Below, in pieces: positions 1-8,600 of a stretch of DNA of 25,518 nt. The stretch covers positions 15,680 to 41,197 of the forward strand of contig DAPR01000015.1 of NCBI GenBank assembly GCA_002502605.1, in the 5' to 3' direction. The stretch comes from Euryarchaeota archaeon UBA258. Its GTDB lineage: Archaea; Thermoplasmatota; Poseidoniia; Poseidoniales; Poseidoniaceae. The position numbers and the translations under genes are program-made. The notes below the pieces were generated by a model that was not told where the DNA came from, did not search any database, and saw only the letters and a list, made by a program, of their open reading frames with translations. Each line of letters begins with the position of its first letter. Position 1 is the first letter of the stretch.

Positions 1-1213
1 CAGCAGCAGCCTTGAGGTGGCCAACTTGAGATTTGATGGAACCAACGGCGACGTGATTACCGGAGGGAGAACCTTCCCAAAGCAACGACAGCGTTCCTAA
101 TTCGGTAGCGTCTCCGACCTTGGTTGATGTTCCGTGAGCCTCAATTAATTCTACGGTCGTTGTGTCGTACTCCGCTTGTGAATACGCACGAGCAATGGCC
201 TGAATCTGACCGCGCTGACTTGGAGCGGTTATGCCTTTTCCGCGTCCATCGGAGGAGCCGCCTACACCGCGAATGACAGCGTGAACTTCGTCACCGTCTC
301 GAATGGCATCAGAAAGGCGTTTGAGGACAAATGCACCTGCACCTTCACCCATTACGAATCCGTTCGCACCTGCATCAAAAGGCGTCGAGTGGGTGGGAGA
401 GAGCGCACCAATAGCACTGAACTTAGCGAAAGTTGGTGCATCCATACTTCGGTCTGTAGCACCTGCGATCATGACATCGACTTGACGCATCTGCAAAAGA
501 CGGCAGGCATCCATGAGGGTTGCTAAAGAGGATGCACAAGCGGCATCCATTGCAAAGTTAGGGCCTTGTAAATCCAAGAGATTGGAAACCCTGCCGGCAA
601 CGACGTTGGCTAATTCACCAGGCATTGTATCCTCGTTGACCCGTGGGGCACCGGTGTTAATGGCGTCGACAAATGCATCGCCGTTGGCGGTTGGCATACC
701 AAACGACTTAGCCAATTCCTTGGTGTGGTTGGAATAGATTCGAATGTTGGAAAGGTTTCTGTTTTCACCGCCAAGTGCATTCGCAAACGCTACACCTGTT
801 CGTAGTCGGTCGATGTCTTTGCTTTCTCCATCGTATCCTGCGTGCTCTATCGCTGCTGCTGCAACAGAAACCGCCCATTGCTGAGCGAGGTCGATTTGAG
901 TAAGTGTGCCGGGAGGCTGCTTCCATCGGCGCCAATCGAACTCATAGCCTTCGACTACAGCACCGATTCGGGCATAAGTGTAGCCTTCTTCGATGTTTCC
1001 AGGTCCACCGTCGCGGAAGAAATGGTCAACGGGTCCAATCCAGCGATTTTCGGGGATTTGGCGGATACTGACCTTGGAATCAAGGATGTTTTGCCAAAAC
1101 GAATCGATGTCTGGTGCGTCCGGCATCAGCGCAGATACGCCAATTACGGCAATGGGTTCGAACGGTCCTTGTTCAAGTCCTGGAACATCATTTCCTTTGG
1201 CATCTTTGACCAT
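1..1213 (-). CDS. PKS/PUFA-synthase-type beta-ketoacyl synthase, N-terminal part (cut by window edge)
   Basis: Condenses malonyl units onto an acyl chain. Translating the minus strand from ATG 1213 gives 404 residues of an open ketosynthase domain that continues past base 1. The N-terminus reads FEPIAVIGVSALMPDA, the usual opening of modular and PfaA-type ketosynthases. The active-site Cys226 lies in DAACASS, the first catalytic His360 in EAHGTST, and the second His399 in SIKSQVGHLKAAA. These are type I PKS/PfaA-like motifs rather than plain FabF, so further domains (acyltransferase, carrier) probably follow off the window; that is inference. The start has GAGGTGA 7 bases upstream and lies 11 bases after the fabI stop, so both are likely one operon. 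The family is certain; which product is made (PUFA, other fatty acid, polyketide) cannot be told. Confidence 0.9.
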   Translation of the reverse strand, partial: MVKDAKGNDVPGLEQGPFEPIAVIGVSALMPDAPDIDSFWQNILDSKVSIRQIPENRWIGPVDHFFRDGGPGNIEEGYTYARIGAVVEGYEFDWRRWKQPPGTLTQIDLAQQWAVSVAAAAIEHAGYDGESKDIDRLRTGVAFANALGGENRNLSNIRIYSNHTKELAKSFGMPTANGDAFVDAINTGAPRVNEDTMPGELANVVAGRVSNLLDLQGPNFAMDAACASSLATLMDACRLLQMRQVDVMIAGATDRSMDAPTFAKFSAIGALSPTHSTPFDAGANGFVMGEGAGAFVLKRLSDAIRDGDEVHAVIRGVGGSSDGRGKGITAPSQRGQIQAIARAYSQAEYDTTTVELIEAHGTSTKVGDATELGTLSLLWEGSPSGNHVAVGSIKSQVGHLKAAA

Positions 1214-1224
1214 ATCATTTCACC

Positions 1225-2019
1225 TCAGTTGTTCATGATGCTCTGCGGCACCATTGTAATCGAATATCCACCGTCAACATAGATGCACTGTCCCGTCACA
1301 CCGCTTGAAAGAGGGCTAGCCAACCATAATGTTGCACCAGCCACATCCTCTTGGCTGACGTTTCTACGCAACGGCGAGTTCGCTTCGACGTGGTCGAGAA
1401 TATTGTCAAAGCCGGGGACTCCGCTGGCAGCGATGGTTCGTATAGGGCCAGAAGAAATCGCATTCACACGATGACCTTCTGGACCAAGATGGCATGCAAG
1501 TTCCCGAGTCCAGCATTCAAGCGCAGCCTTGGCCATCGACATGATTCCGTAGTTTGGAACAAAGCGATTCGATGCAGCATAGGTCAGTGTAACTGTAGAC
1601 GAGCCAGGATTGAGGTAGGGCAGAGCGTGTTTCAAACATCGTTGAAGTGAATTTGCCGAGATGGTCATAGCGGTGTTAATATCGCTGTCTTCGACAAACA
1701 ATATTGGGCGATCAAAGCACGCACGAGGTGCAAAACCAATAGCGTGAATGAGAATGTCAGCCTTCTTACCTGGATGTTCTTTCTCAAACGCCTCAAAGAA
1801 TTCACGGGTTGTGGCATCTTCAGCAACATCCAATGGATAGAACCCACCAATTTGTGGGAGCTTATCCTTGAGTTGGAAAACACGACTCATGAAACGCTTC
1901 TGATAACCGAGGTACAGCGTCACACCAGCCGCTGCAAGTTGTTGGCAAATTGCCCATGCAATCGAGTCTTCACTCGCAACACCGAAGACGAAGGCTGTTT
2001 TTCCCTGTAATTGTAGCAT
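1225..2019 (-). CDS. fabI: Enoyl-[acyl-carrier-protein] reductase, FabI type
   Basis: NAD(P)H-dependent short-chain dehydrogenase that reduces trans-2-enoyl-ACP, the last step of each elongation cycle. From ATG 2019 it has 264 residues, about the normal FabI length (E. coli 262). The nucleotide loop GVASEDSIAWAI is at 13-24. The catalytic set is Tyr147, Tyr157 and Lys164, in SNRFVPNYGIMSMAKAALE, matching E. coli Tyr146/Tyr156/Lys163. GPIRTIAASG (191-200) and the C-terminal VDGGYSI are also FabI signatures. An in-frame start 13 codons further up (2058) would lie inside a palindrome and add a non-conserved leader; GGTG 6 bases before 2019 favours the shorter form. The ketosynthase gene follows directly, so FabI may act as its enoyl reductase in trans. 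FabI is bacterial in origin and uncommon in archaea. Confidence 0.95.
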   Translation of the reverse strand: MLQLQGKTAFVFGVASEDSIAWAICQQLAAAGVTLYLGYQKRFMSRVFQLKDKLPQIGGFYPLDVAEDATTREFFEAFEKEHPGKKADILIHAIGFAPRACFDRPILFVEDSDINTAMTISANSLQRCLKHALPYLNPGSSTVTLTYAASNRFVPNYGIMSMAKAALECWTRELACHLGPEGHRVNAISSGPIRTIAASGVPGFDNILDHVEANSPLRRNVSQEDVAGATLWLASPLSSGVTGQCIYVDGGYSITMVPQSIMNN

Positions 2020-2024
2020 AAAAG

Positions 2025-2045
2025 CACCTACCCAATGGGTAGGTG
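2025..2045. promoter_or_regulatory. Perfect palindrome at the fabI start (operator or SD-hiding hairpin)
   Basis: Two perfect 10-base arms, CACCTACCCA and TGGGTAGGTG, face each other around a single base at 2035. The site ends 5 bases before the fabI ATG, and its fabI-proximal arm contains the GGTG ribosome binding site. As DNA it looks like an operator for a dimeric regulator; as RNA it would be a hairpin covering the binding site. Which one is true cannot be decided from sequence. Confidence 0.65.
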
Positions 2046-2060
2046 TTGGCCGTAACACCT
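2041..2060. repeat. Second inverted repeat upstream of fabI
   Basis: Arms AGGTGTT (2041-2047) and AACACCT (2054-2060) are exact reverse complements with a 6-base spacer. It shares its left arm with the end of the 2025-2045 palindrome, so the two structures are mutually exclusive as RNA hairpins. This suggests either a double operator or an alternating leader structure in front of fabI. Confidence 0.45.
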
Positions 2061-2091
2061 ATCCTATGACTGTTCCCTATGTTGTGCGACC

Positions 2092-2115
2092 AAAAACGGA
2101 GGTTCTAAGACCCTC
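2092..2115 (-). terminator. Terminator-like hairpin plus U tract
   Basis: On the minus strand, a stem GAGG.TC / GA.CCTC with a 3-base loop and one G-A mismatch (2115-2099) is followed after two bases by TTTTT (2096-2092). It lies about 20 bases after the stop of the 2134-3246 gene and before the fabI promoter region, where a terminator is expected. Confidence 0.5.
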
Positions 2116-2133
2116 ATGTCTAAGCCGAAGGCC

Positions 2134-3246
2134 TTACAGGTCGTCGAATAAATCATCGAATTCATCCTCTGGAGGCTGGGCTCCATCAAGTTCGTCGAAA
2201 AGGTCATCAAAATCATCCGATGCTTGTTCTTGAACTGGCTCATCTGGCAGAATAAGCGGTTGCTGAATTTGAGGCTGGGATTTTGATTTTGGTTTCTTCT
2301 TTGTCACCACTCGAATTAAGACAACCAAGAACAAGAGAAGAAGAATGGCTCCACCGCCGATCGAGGCGTACAGCAGCGTACTGTCGGAGTTCAAGGAGTC
2401 AAGTCCATCAATACCAGCGCTTTTTGAGGGAGCGGTGATGTCGAGTTGGATGGTGATTTCGCTGAAGGGTGCGTTGTTATCGTCACCGCTTTGAGCACGA
2501 ATAATGAGAGGCATTCGTAAGTCTTCAGTCACCGAAGATGGTGCACGAATCGACAGCGTTTTGACGCTTGATGTGCCCTGATAGGCTACGTTCTCGCTCA
2601 CCAACTTACCCCCTGGGAAGCTAAATTGTGCTGCTTCAAGGTCTGCTGCATTGACAAAAATGACTTCCATTGTGTCATCGTCGTTACCCTTGTTTGTTAC
2701 TTGGAAAGAAAATTCAACTTCTTCGCTTGTATCCATGTATCGGGTTGAAACATCGGAAAGAAGCAATTCGACCATTCCATAGGATTCAACAATCAAATCA
2801 CCAGTGTGAGATGTATTAGCGACCCATGGACCATCAGGAAGTTGTCCATAAGGAAGATTGTTCCACGACTCGACCTTTGCACCAATTTCAAAGGAGTAGT
2901 CTGTTGATGCTGGAATTTTTGTTTGGCCGGTGAATACGATGTCAAAGGTGTCTTCTTCACCTGCTGCGAGAGTGAACGAATCTTCACTGAGTGCCATTTC
3001 GACCAAAGTACCGTCCCATTCAACAGTTTCAATACTGATAACTTCACTTGCCGAGGTCGGGTTGGTGACTGTGCACTGGAGTTTGACCTCAGCGTCCGAG
3101 GTTGGACGAACATCCAGAACCGGGTCGGAAGAGCCACAATCCAGTTCGACTGCGGGTATTGGAGAGCCTTGAGCCGAGGCAGAAGGTACGAGGCAAGGGG
3201 CAAGGAAAAGCCCGAACACAATACAAAGAATCAGACCCTTTCGCAT
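2134..3246 (-). CDS. Secreted membrane-anchored protein with Ig-like domains and acidic tail
   Basis: A 370-residue protein that I do not recognise as a named family. It has a Sec signal peptide (MRKGLILCIVFGLFLAPCLV, then an ASAQG cleavage region), an extracellular beta-rich part resembling CARDB/NEW3-type Ig-like domains (for example DTSEEVEFSFQVTNKGNDDD), one membrane helix at about 289-311, a basic stop-transfer stretch (TKKKPKSKSQ) and an acidic cytoplasmic tail. The tail ends with two copies of FDDLFD(E/D)L at 346-353 and 363-370, the second forming the very C-terminus. The start at 3246 is chosen because GGTGG lies about 6 bases upstream and it places the signal peptide at the N-terminus; a longer in-frame form from 3282 would bury it. 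Likely a cell-surface protein facing outside, with a docking motif inside (inference). Confidence 0.85.
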   Translation of the reverse strand: MRKGLILCIVFGLFLAPCLVPSASAQGSPIPAVELDCGSSDPVLDVRPTSDAEVKLQCTVTNPTSASEVISIETVEWDGTLVEMALSEDSFTLAAGEEDTFDIVFTGQTKIPASTDYSFEIGAKVESWNNLPYGQLPDGPWVANTSHTGDLIVESYGMVELLLSDVSTRYMDTSEEVEFSFQVTNKGNDDDTMEVIFVNAADLEAAQFSFPGGKLVSENVAYQGTSSVKTLSIRAPSSVTEDLRMPLIIRAQSGDDNNAPFSEITIQLDITAPSKSAGIDGLDSLNSDSTLLYASIGGGAILLLLFLVVLIRVVTKKKPKSKSQPQIQQPLILPDEPVQEQASDDFDDLFDELDGAQPPEDEFDDLFDDL

Positions 3247-3322
3247 GGATGCCACCAACCCTCGGTGTATGCATCCACTCATGAATGTGATGGCTTTTTG
3301 TCGTAGGAAAATGCCTCTCTAC

Positions 3323-4210
3323 TCATCTTATGCTCGGCCCGTAGAGTTCATCCGCAAGGTCACGATGGGCTTTCCAAAGATATTCTTCGTCTAATCCGGC
3401 CTCTAAAAGTTGATTTGTTCTTTTTGGCACAGTTTTGGGACCCAAAACAGCCCCTGGACGGCGTACGTCATCCATGTAATCCGTTTCAAGGAAGAAGCCG
3501 TGTGAGCAGGATTCAACCGATTGCATTAATTCAGGAATGGCCCCTTTTCCAATCAAAACACTTGGAGTAAGACCTTGCGTGACTTCTTTAGAAATTGTTG
3601 CGGGGGCATAATGGCGAACTAAGCGCCGTGGGGAAAGGCCTGCTTTTTCAGCCATATTCGAAAGGTCTCGGTATGTTGATTCAAGTTCACCTTCGACGTG
3701 GAGTTGCAGAGCAATACCTTCTTTTTTTGCCAAATGCATGGTTTCTAAAAGCAGGGTGTTGGACAAATCCCAAATGGTGTCATCCACCGGCCAATGAGGC
3801 CTTCCAACTTCACCAATGGCGTGCGCCTTCCCCTCATGAACAAACTCCAAAGCAGCATCAATGCTGTTGCGATAATTCTCCATGGCCCTCTGGGCACCTT
3901 GTTCCCCAGATTCCTCCATCCATGCTGCGAACTGGTGAGCAAAAGCAGCAGGGTGTGGACCGAGTACCACACGAACGCCAAGACCGACCTTTTTACGAAC
4001 CTCTTCAGCCATTTTTACCGTGTCAGCATACGTCTCAGTGTGCCCAACTTTCTCGGTAGGTGGTGCTGAGAAATCTGGACAGTGAACCAAAACAATGTCC
4101 GTACCACCAGCCTTTTTGAAATCATGAGCAGCATCCAAGTAACGCCCATTTCGATTCAAATGAAAATGATTGTCGAGAACAGGGCCATCCCATCGTTTCG
4201 ACGCCTCCAT
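3323..4210 (-). CDS. TatD-family metal-dependent hydrolase
   Basis: A 295-residue TIM-barrel amidohydrolase of the TatD type, as found in archaea. Metal ligands are visible in order: His15 and His17 in DNHFHL, Glu134 in GEVGRPHWPV, His171 in LQLHVEGE, His200 in VRHYAP and Asp244 in ETDYMDD. TatD proteins are usually DNases or uncharacterised phosphoesterases; the archaeal branch has no agreed substrate. A strong GAGGAGG site sits 6 bases before the ATG. It follows the TBP-like gene with a 59-base gap that holds a small inverted repeat, so it may be read through from that operon or have its own start. Confidence 0.85.
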   Translation of the reverse strand: MEASKRWDGPVLDNHFHLNRNGRYLDAAHDFKKAGGTDIVLVHCPDFSAPPTEKVGHTETYADTVKMAEEVRKKVGLGVRVVLGPHPAAFAHQFAAWMEESGEQGAQRAMENYRNSIDAALEFVHEGKAHAIGEVGRPHWPVDDTIWDLSNTLLLETMHLAKKEGIALQLHVEGELESTYRDLSNMAEKAGLSPRRLVRHYAPATISKEVTQGLTPSVLIGKGAIPELMQSVESCSHGFFLETDYMDDVRRPGAVLGPKTVPKRTNQLLEAGLDEEYLWKAHRDLADELYGPSIR

Positions 4211-4226
4211 GTTTGTTCCTCCTCAT

Positions 4227-4245
4227 CATGCGATTTTAACGCATG
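4227..4245. repeat. Small inverted repeat between TBP-like gene and tatD-family gene
   Basis: Arms CATGCG (4227-4232) and CGCATG (4240-4245) are exact reverse complements around an AT-rich 7-base loop. It lies in the leader of the TatD-family gene. It could be a weak attenuator, a processing site, or an operator; no long U tract follows directly. Confidence 0.35.
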
Positions 4246-4269
4246 GGAGAACAAACAGTTTTTCGTTGA

Positions 4270-4812
4270 TTAAACTCGCTCAATAAAGAAATTGTTCTCA
4301 GAAAATTTGTCTCGCCAATACACCGCAGCCATAGCGACCATGTTGCTGTGCCGAGCATTGGTGACAATGCAACGACCGTTTGGCCAAACTTTGAGTGTTA
4401 AGTTATGGCGAGAATCATCCAACAGACAGCAACCAAGGCGTTCATCGTAGGTTGCTGTACCTGCACCGATTTCACCAACGATTTGGGTAATACTCAACGG
4501 CATTCCGAAATCAAAGGAAGCAATAACGGGGCCGAGTTCAGTTTCCAATCCGACATCGCTCAGTCCCAAGCGAAGCATGAATTCCTTTGCTGCAGCTCTT
4601 GCTGCATCAACACGTTGTGTTCCGTGGACGGTGATTCGGCCTTCTGCATCGATGATGAGAGTAGCACGAGGCCGGTCGAGGACTTTGATGACCACTCCAC
4701 TGTTCTCTTGACCGCCAAGTTGTGAGACGACATCTTGCTGAACGATGGGCGTCGGTGGAACAAACCGGACAAGTTGATTTTCAATACGGACTTCAATGGC
4801 TGCACCGGTCAT
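4270..4812 (-). CDS. Divergent TATA-binding-protein-like protein (two TBP repeats)
   Basis: A 180-residue protein with the two-fold repeat of TBP. Repeat 1 (about 6-84) ends with RATLIIDAEGRITVHGTQRV followed by DAARAAAKEF, matching the TBP pattern ALIFSSGK..VTGAKS.EDA. Repeat 2 (about 90-170) has VIASFDFGMPLSITQI and LTLKVWPNGRCIVTNARH, matching the second TBP half. The length fits archaeal TBP, but the four phenylalanines that wedge into TATA DNA are not kept: the equivalents are about Asn37, Ile54/Asp55, Arg125 and Trp143. So this is probably a TBP paralogue with altered DNA binding, not the main TBP (inference). The ATG at 4812 is preferred because GGAGG lies 7 bases upstream; the ATG at 4818 is only one base after it. 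It overlaps or abuts the stop of the upstream gene (TGA 4817-4815), so translation is coupled. Confidence 0.75.
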   Translation of the reverse strand: MTGAAIEVRIENQLVRFVPPTPIVQQDVVSQLGGQENSGVVIKVLDRPRATLIIDAEGRITVHGTQRVDAARAAAKEFMLRLGLSDVGLETELGPVIASFDFGMPLSITQIVGEIGAGTATYDERLGCCLLDDSRHNLTLKVWPNGRCIVTNARHSNMVAMAAVYWRDKFSENNFFIERV

Positions 4813-4814
4813 AC

Positions 4815-5636
4815 TCATTCCTCCTCTGTTTGACCGGATGGTGTGGTGATTAAACTAATCTCCTCTTGGTCTGGAAGAGATTCAAGCGCCTCCAAGAGAG
4901 CATTGCGATGAGGCAAGTACGTCACCACGAGGAGGGTTGCATCATCGCCGTGGGCATCACGAAGAGATGCCAAAGCACCGCGTAGGCGAGCAGCATAACG
5001 CTGGTCTCGGGCCGAAGCGACTTCTGACGAGACAATCCATTCACTCAAGTCCCACCACGTAGCGGAAAGAACCGCTGCTGAACCAAAATTTGGAGAAACA
5101 CCCTTCGGAGGCTTTTGTGCATCGAATATATTCTTCTTCACTCGCTTTCGCCATTTCCCACCAATCGAAATCATGCCGAGTAACTTCCGCCAATGAGAAG
5201 CTGCTTTGGCTTCACGAGTGAGGTGTTTGTTCCACTCCTCATCGTCTGCTGTTGGTTCGATAAAGTACACTGGGCGTTCATGACGAACGGCATTTCGATG
5301 AAGTCGCCGAGGTTCTGGGTCAGGAAAACGACCGCTGGTCACATCTTCAACCATCGAAATTTCATCCAAGAAAATCCCGAAAGAGCCCCCTGATATCAGG
5401 CCATGAGACAAGTTCACTCCAGGAGATTCTGCCTCGTCTTTTTCTTCCTGAACCCACAAGTCCACGACATCGGGAGATTCAAGCAAAGCCAAAGCATGCC
5501 AAGTTTCCCGTGTACGCATTGCCCGTGGATAAACGACCGTTGGAAGGACTGAATGAATGAGGATTTTCCCTCCATTCGGGTCTTCCCAAAAGTGATCGCC
5601 CCATTCAAGTCGAGCGGGCACGAAGTTCACACTCAC
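4815..5636 (-). CDS. Hypothetical protein between giant surface protein and TBP-like gene
   Basis: A 273-residue soluble protein with no signal peptide or obvious membrane helix. I do not recognise it. Its C-terminal part, SARDQRYAARLRGALASLRD then LLVVTYLPHRNALLEAL, faintly resembles the end of TraB/PrgY proteins (ERD.YMA..L, then a hydrophobic strand with GxxH), but the N-terminal GTxH motif of that family is missing, so this is only a hint. A basic patch KWRKRVKKN lies mid-protein. It starts with GTG (5636-5634), which overlaps the TGA of the giant surface-protein gene as GTGA, and ends overlapping the ATG region of the TBP-like gene. This strict coupling on both sides suggests the three products work together. 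Confidence 0.75.
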   Translation of the reverse strand: MSVNFVPARLEWGDHFWEDPNGGKILIHSVLPTVVYPRAMRTRETWHALALLESPDVVDLWVQEEKDEAESPGVNLSHGLISGGSFGIFLDEISMVEDVTSGRFPDPEPRRLHRNAVRHERPVYFIEPTADDEEWNKHLTREAKAASHWRKLLGMISIGGKWRKRVKKNIFDAQKPPKGVSPNFGSAAVLSATWWDLSEWIVSSEVASARDQRYAARLRGALASLRDAHGDDATLLVVTYLPHRNALLEALESLPDQEEISLITTPSGQTEEE

Positions 5637-8600
5637 TGACTGTTAACCCAGTCTTGCAGAGCATCAATACTCCATCCTTGGTCGAAGTAACCTTGGATTT
5701 CGTCTTGAGTCCATTGTGGGAACCGTTCCATTGCTTGAGCCATCTCAGGTGAGACGTTCGCTGCAGGAGCTGGCGGTCCAGAAACCGGTGCCGATTGCCC
5801 AGGCAAATCAACGTACGTTTTCTCCTCGACCTCCTCGTAATCTTCGAACAAGTCATCGTTACCTCCACGGCGAATCAAAACCACAACCAGTGTACCAAGG
5901 ACCGCAACTGCGATACCCATAATCGCCAAAATCAGCAAGAATCCACCAGAACTGCCCGACTCGCTCTGAACCTTGACGTTGAACGACTCGCCCTGTGAAG
6001 AACCGTTGTACAACAGTTCTCCAGTGGTGTTGTCCGAGATGAGATAATACATTCCAGTCGTTGCCAAAGTGAATTGTTGCAAATCAACCTTCACCCATTG
6101 AGAGGTTCCAATAGCAATGTCTCCGGTGTCAATGCTCGCTTCAAGCACTGGAACACCACCGTTGATGACTGAACGAACGTTCAGTACAGTCGAACCTTCG
6201 AGCGTTCCGGTGTTCAGAACTTCAATCTCAAGTTCAATATCTTCACCAACTTCCGGTTTGGCCGGATTCATTCGGACGTTCTTCACATCGAACGATGCTT
6301 CTTCGAAAATCAGTTCGTAACTGGATTTGTGCGTTGGATCGCTGGAGAAGATTGGCCCAATACCGCCTTCGTCTGTCGGCCCGCCTCCAAGCATGGCTTG
6401 AGTTCCAGCAGAATCGGTTGCATCAATCCAGAAGACGACTTCAACACTGTCGATTTGAGATTCGTCAGGGTCAGTCTGTCCTTCGGTAATCGGCCAAAGG
6501 TCGACACATTCTGCAGAAGCAAAGTACGAGCCTCCACTCGGGTTGAGCGTCAATTCCTGTGTCATAGGCATATCACCAAAGGTTGCTCGGTAAACAGGCC
6601 ATGTGATGTTGTTCGTCGGGTCAGAAAAGAAACTCCAAGCAACGGAGACATCGCCTTGGAACAAGGCTTCCTGTTCTTGGATAACGACTTCTACATCAAC
6701 GCAGTGGAAAGTCGAGGTCGGCAGAACGTTCGCCAACGGTTCTTGGTTTCCGTCTTTCAGAGTCCAAGTGTTCGAGACAACGAGAGGAGCGGATGCGTCG
6801 ACTCTCAAATTGAATGTCTGGCATCCGTATGCTGCTGAAACGCAAATGGCTGACGATGTGTCAACTGCACCCATTGGCAAGCCTTCGATTCCAAGACCAC
6901 ATTCACCGTTCACTCCACCTTCACCGCCGGTTGCATCGTAAGGACACAATCGGAATGTGTAGGTATAATCGTTCGTGACAGGAGGTGCAGTGATGTTGAT
7001 GTCAAAGACACCACCGGTAAACGAGTGGTACGTCACTTCGCCAGGGAAGGCGATGTAACCCTTTGAACCGTCCATAGCAGCTGCTTGACGGGTCAGTTCG
7101 AGTGTCAATTCGATCTCAGGAGTGATGTATACCTGATCGAGAATTCCGTCAAGATATGCGTATTGCCCTTCAAACGAGATGATGTCGCCAGGGTAAACAA
7201 AGCCCTTGCGAACATCTTGTGTAATTGGCGTCATCAAATCACTGAAAATCGGTGAAATCATCAAGTCATTTGCAGAATCTGCACGGAAGTCAATTTGGAT
7301 ACCGTCGCTGTAGTACCAATCTTGGATGTGTCGTCCAGAGGCTGGTAGCATTCTGTACCGTGGATTGTCGAGGTCCTGCATGTACAGAACGGGGTTATTG
7401 AGCGAGGTTGTTGCACCAGGCAGACCCCAAGTCATTCGAATTGGAAGGTCAAGGTAAAATTCGGATTCGAACGGGTCAATCAAGACACCGCCATCCATTC
7501 GCAGAACACGTGGACCTTCCACGTCGCCGTCTTCAGCAAGAATCTCGATGTACGGGCTGTTGGTCCATGCCGTGTTGTTCCGAGGATAGTAGTAGACGGT
7601 CATATCATCTCGGTCATCGGCCATGTCGATACGGAAATAGTCGACGTCTCGCCATCCGTTGTCGTCCTTGGCTTCAACGATGAGGTGGTAGACGTTACCT
7701 GCATACATGGTATGGTTCCACTTTCCGTTGTATTGCTGTTGGTTCGATTTGAGGAAACGGTTGTCTTGAGAATCATCAACGAAGAAGTTGCGAATCACTG
7801 GGGACTTGGAACTCATCGAAACATAGGTGAAGTGGTCGTTATCAAAGCCGGGTGCACCGCCGTCAATTGGATTTCCGGCCTTATCGTACCCTTCAATCCA
7901 AATGCTAACTTTACCAACCGGGTCTTGTCCCACGTTTGCGTAGTCGTTATAGGTTGCAGTATAGTTGGCAAAAGGTGCCTCGCCGTCACTGTATGCAGTT
8001 ACGGTGATGTATTCGGTTGCATCTGCAAGTCCATTGGAATTTGCATCGTGGTCGTACTCCACCCAAATCTTGATGTCAAGTGTTTCTGGTGGGTTCGGTA
8101 AATCACTGGCATTCATTCGAATCTGTTGTGTTGCCGAAGGCACAACCCAAGTATCGTCGACCATGACTCGCCAGTTGCTGTCCAAAGATGGGTCAACTTG
8201 ACCGTTCAGAACTTCAACAACCAACAGGTTCGGGTCCAGCGTATCAATCGAGAGATTGAACGGGATTGCACACGCACTGTCAGGCCGGTATTCTGCTGCA
8301 GGGCAGAGCGTTTCTCCACCTTCATAACCGTCGATTCGGAATCTGTAGGTGTCTTGTCCCGCAGCCATACCGAGGTCAACATCCCAGTTGAAATCGCCAC
8401 CAGGCAAGCCAGAGCGGTTTGCAACTGAAATCCATTCGATGGAAATATTGCCATCGGTGTTATTGATGTATTTCTGTTCAAGGACCATGAAGTACCCGCT
8501 TGGGTCTGGTGCAATAGCCAAGTCTTGGAGACGTATAGCGCCGTTAAGAGTGACCGTTTGACCGGATGTTCCGTCATCGAGGTCCTGAACGATTCCGATG

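Noticed and set aside
1..9. CAG triplet run at the window edge
   Set aside because: It encodes the alanines after GHLK in the ketosynthase motif and is too short to be a repeat element.
4815..5636. Firm assignment to the TraB/PrgY family
   Set aside because: Only the C-terminal pattern is suggestive; the defining N-terminal motif is missing, so it is left hypothetical.
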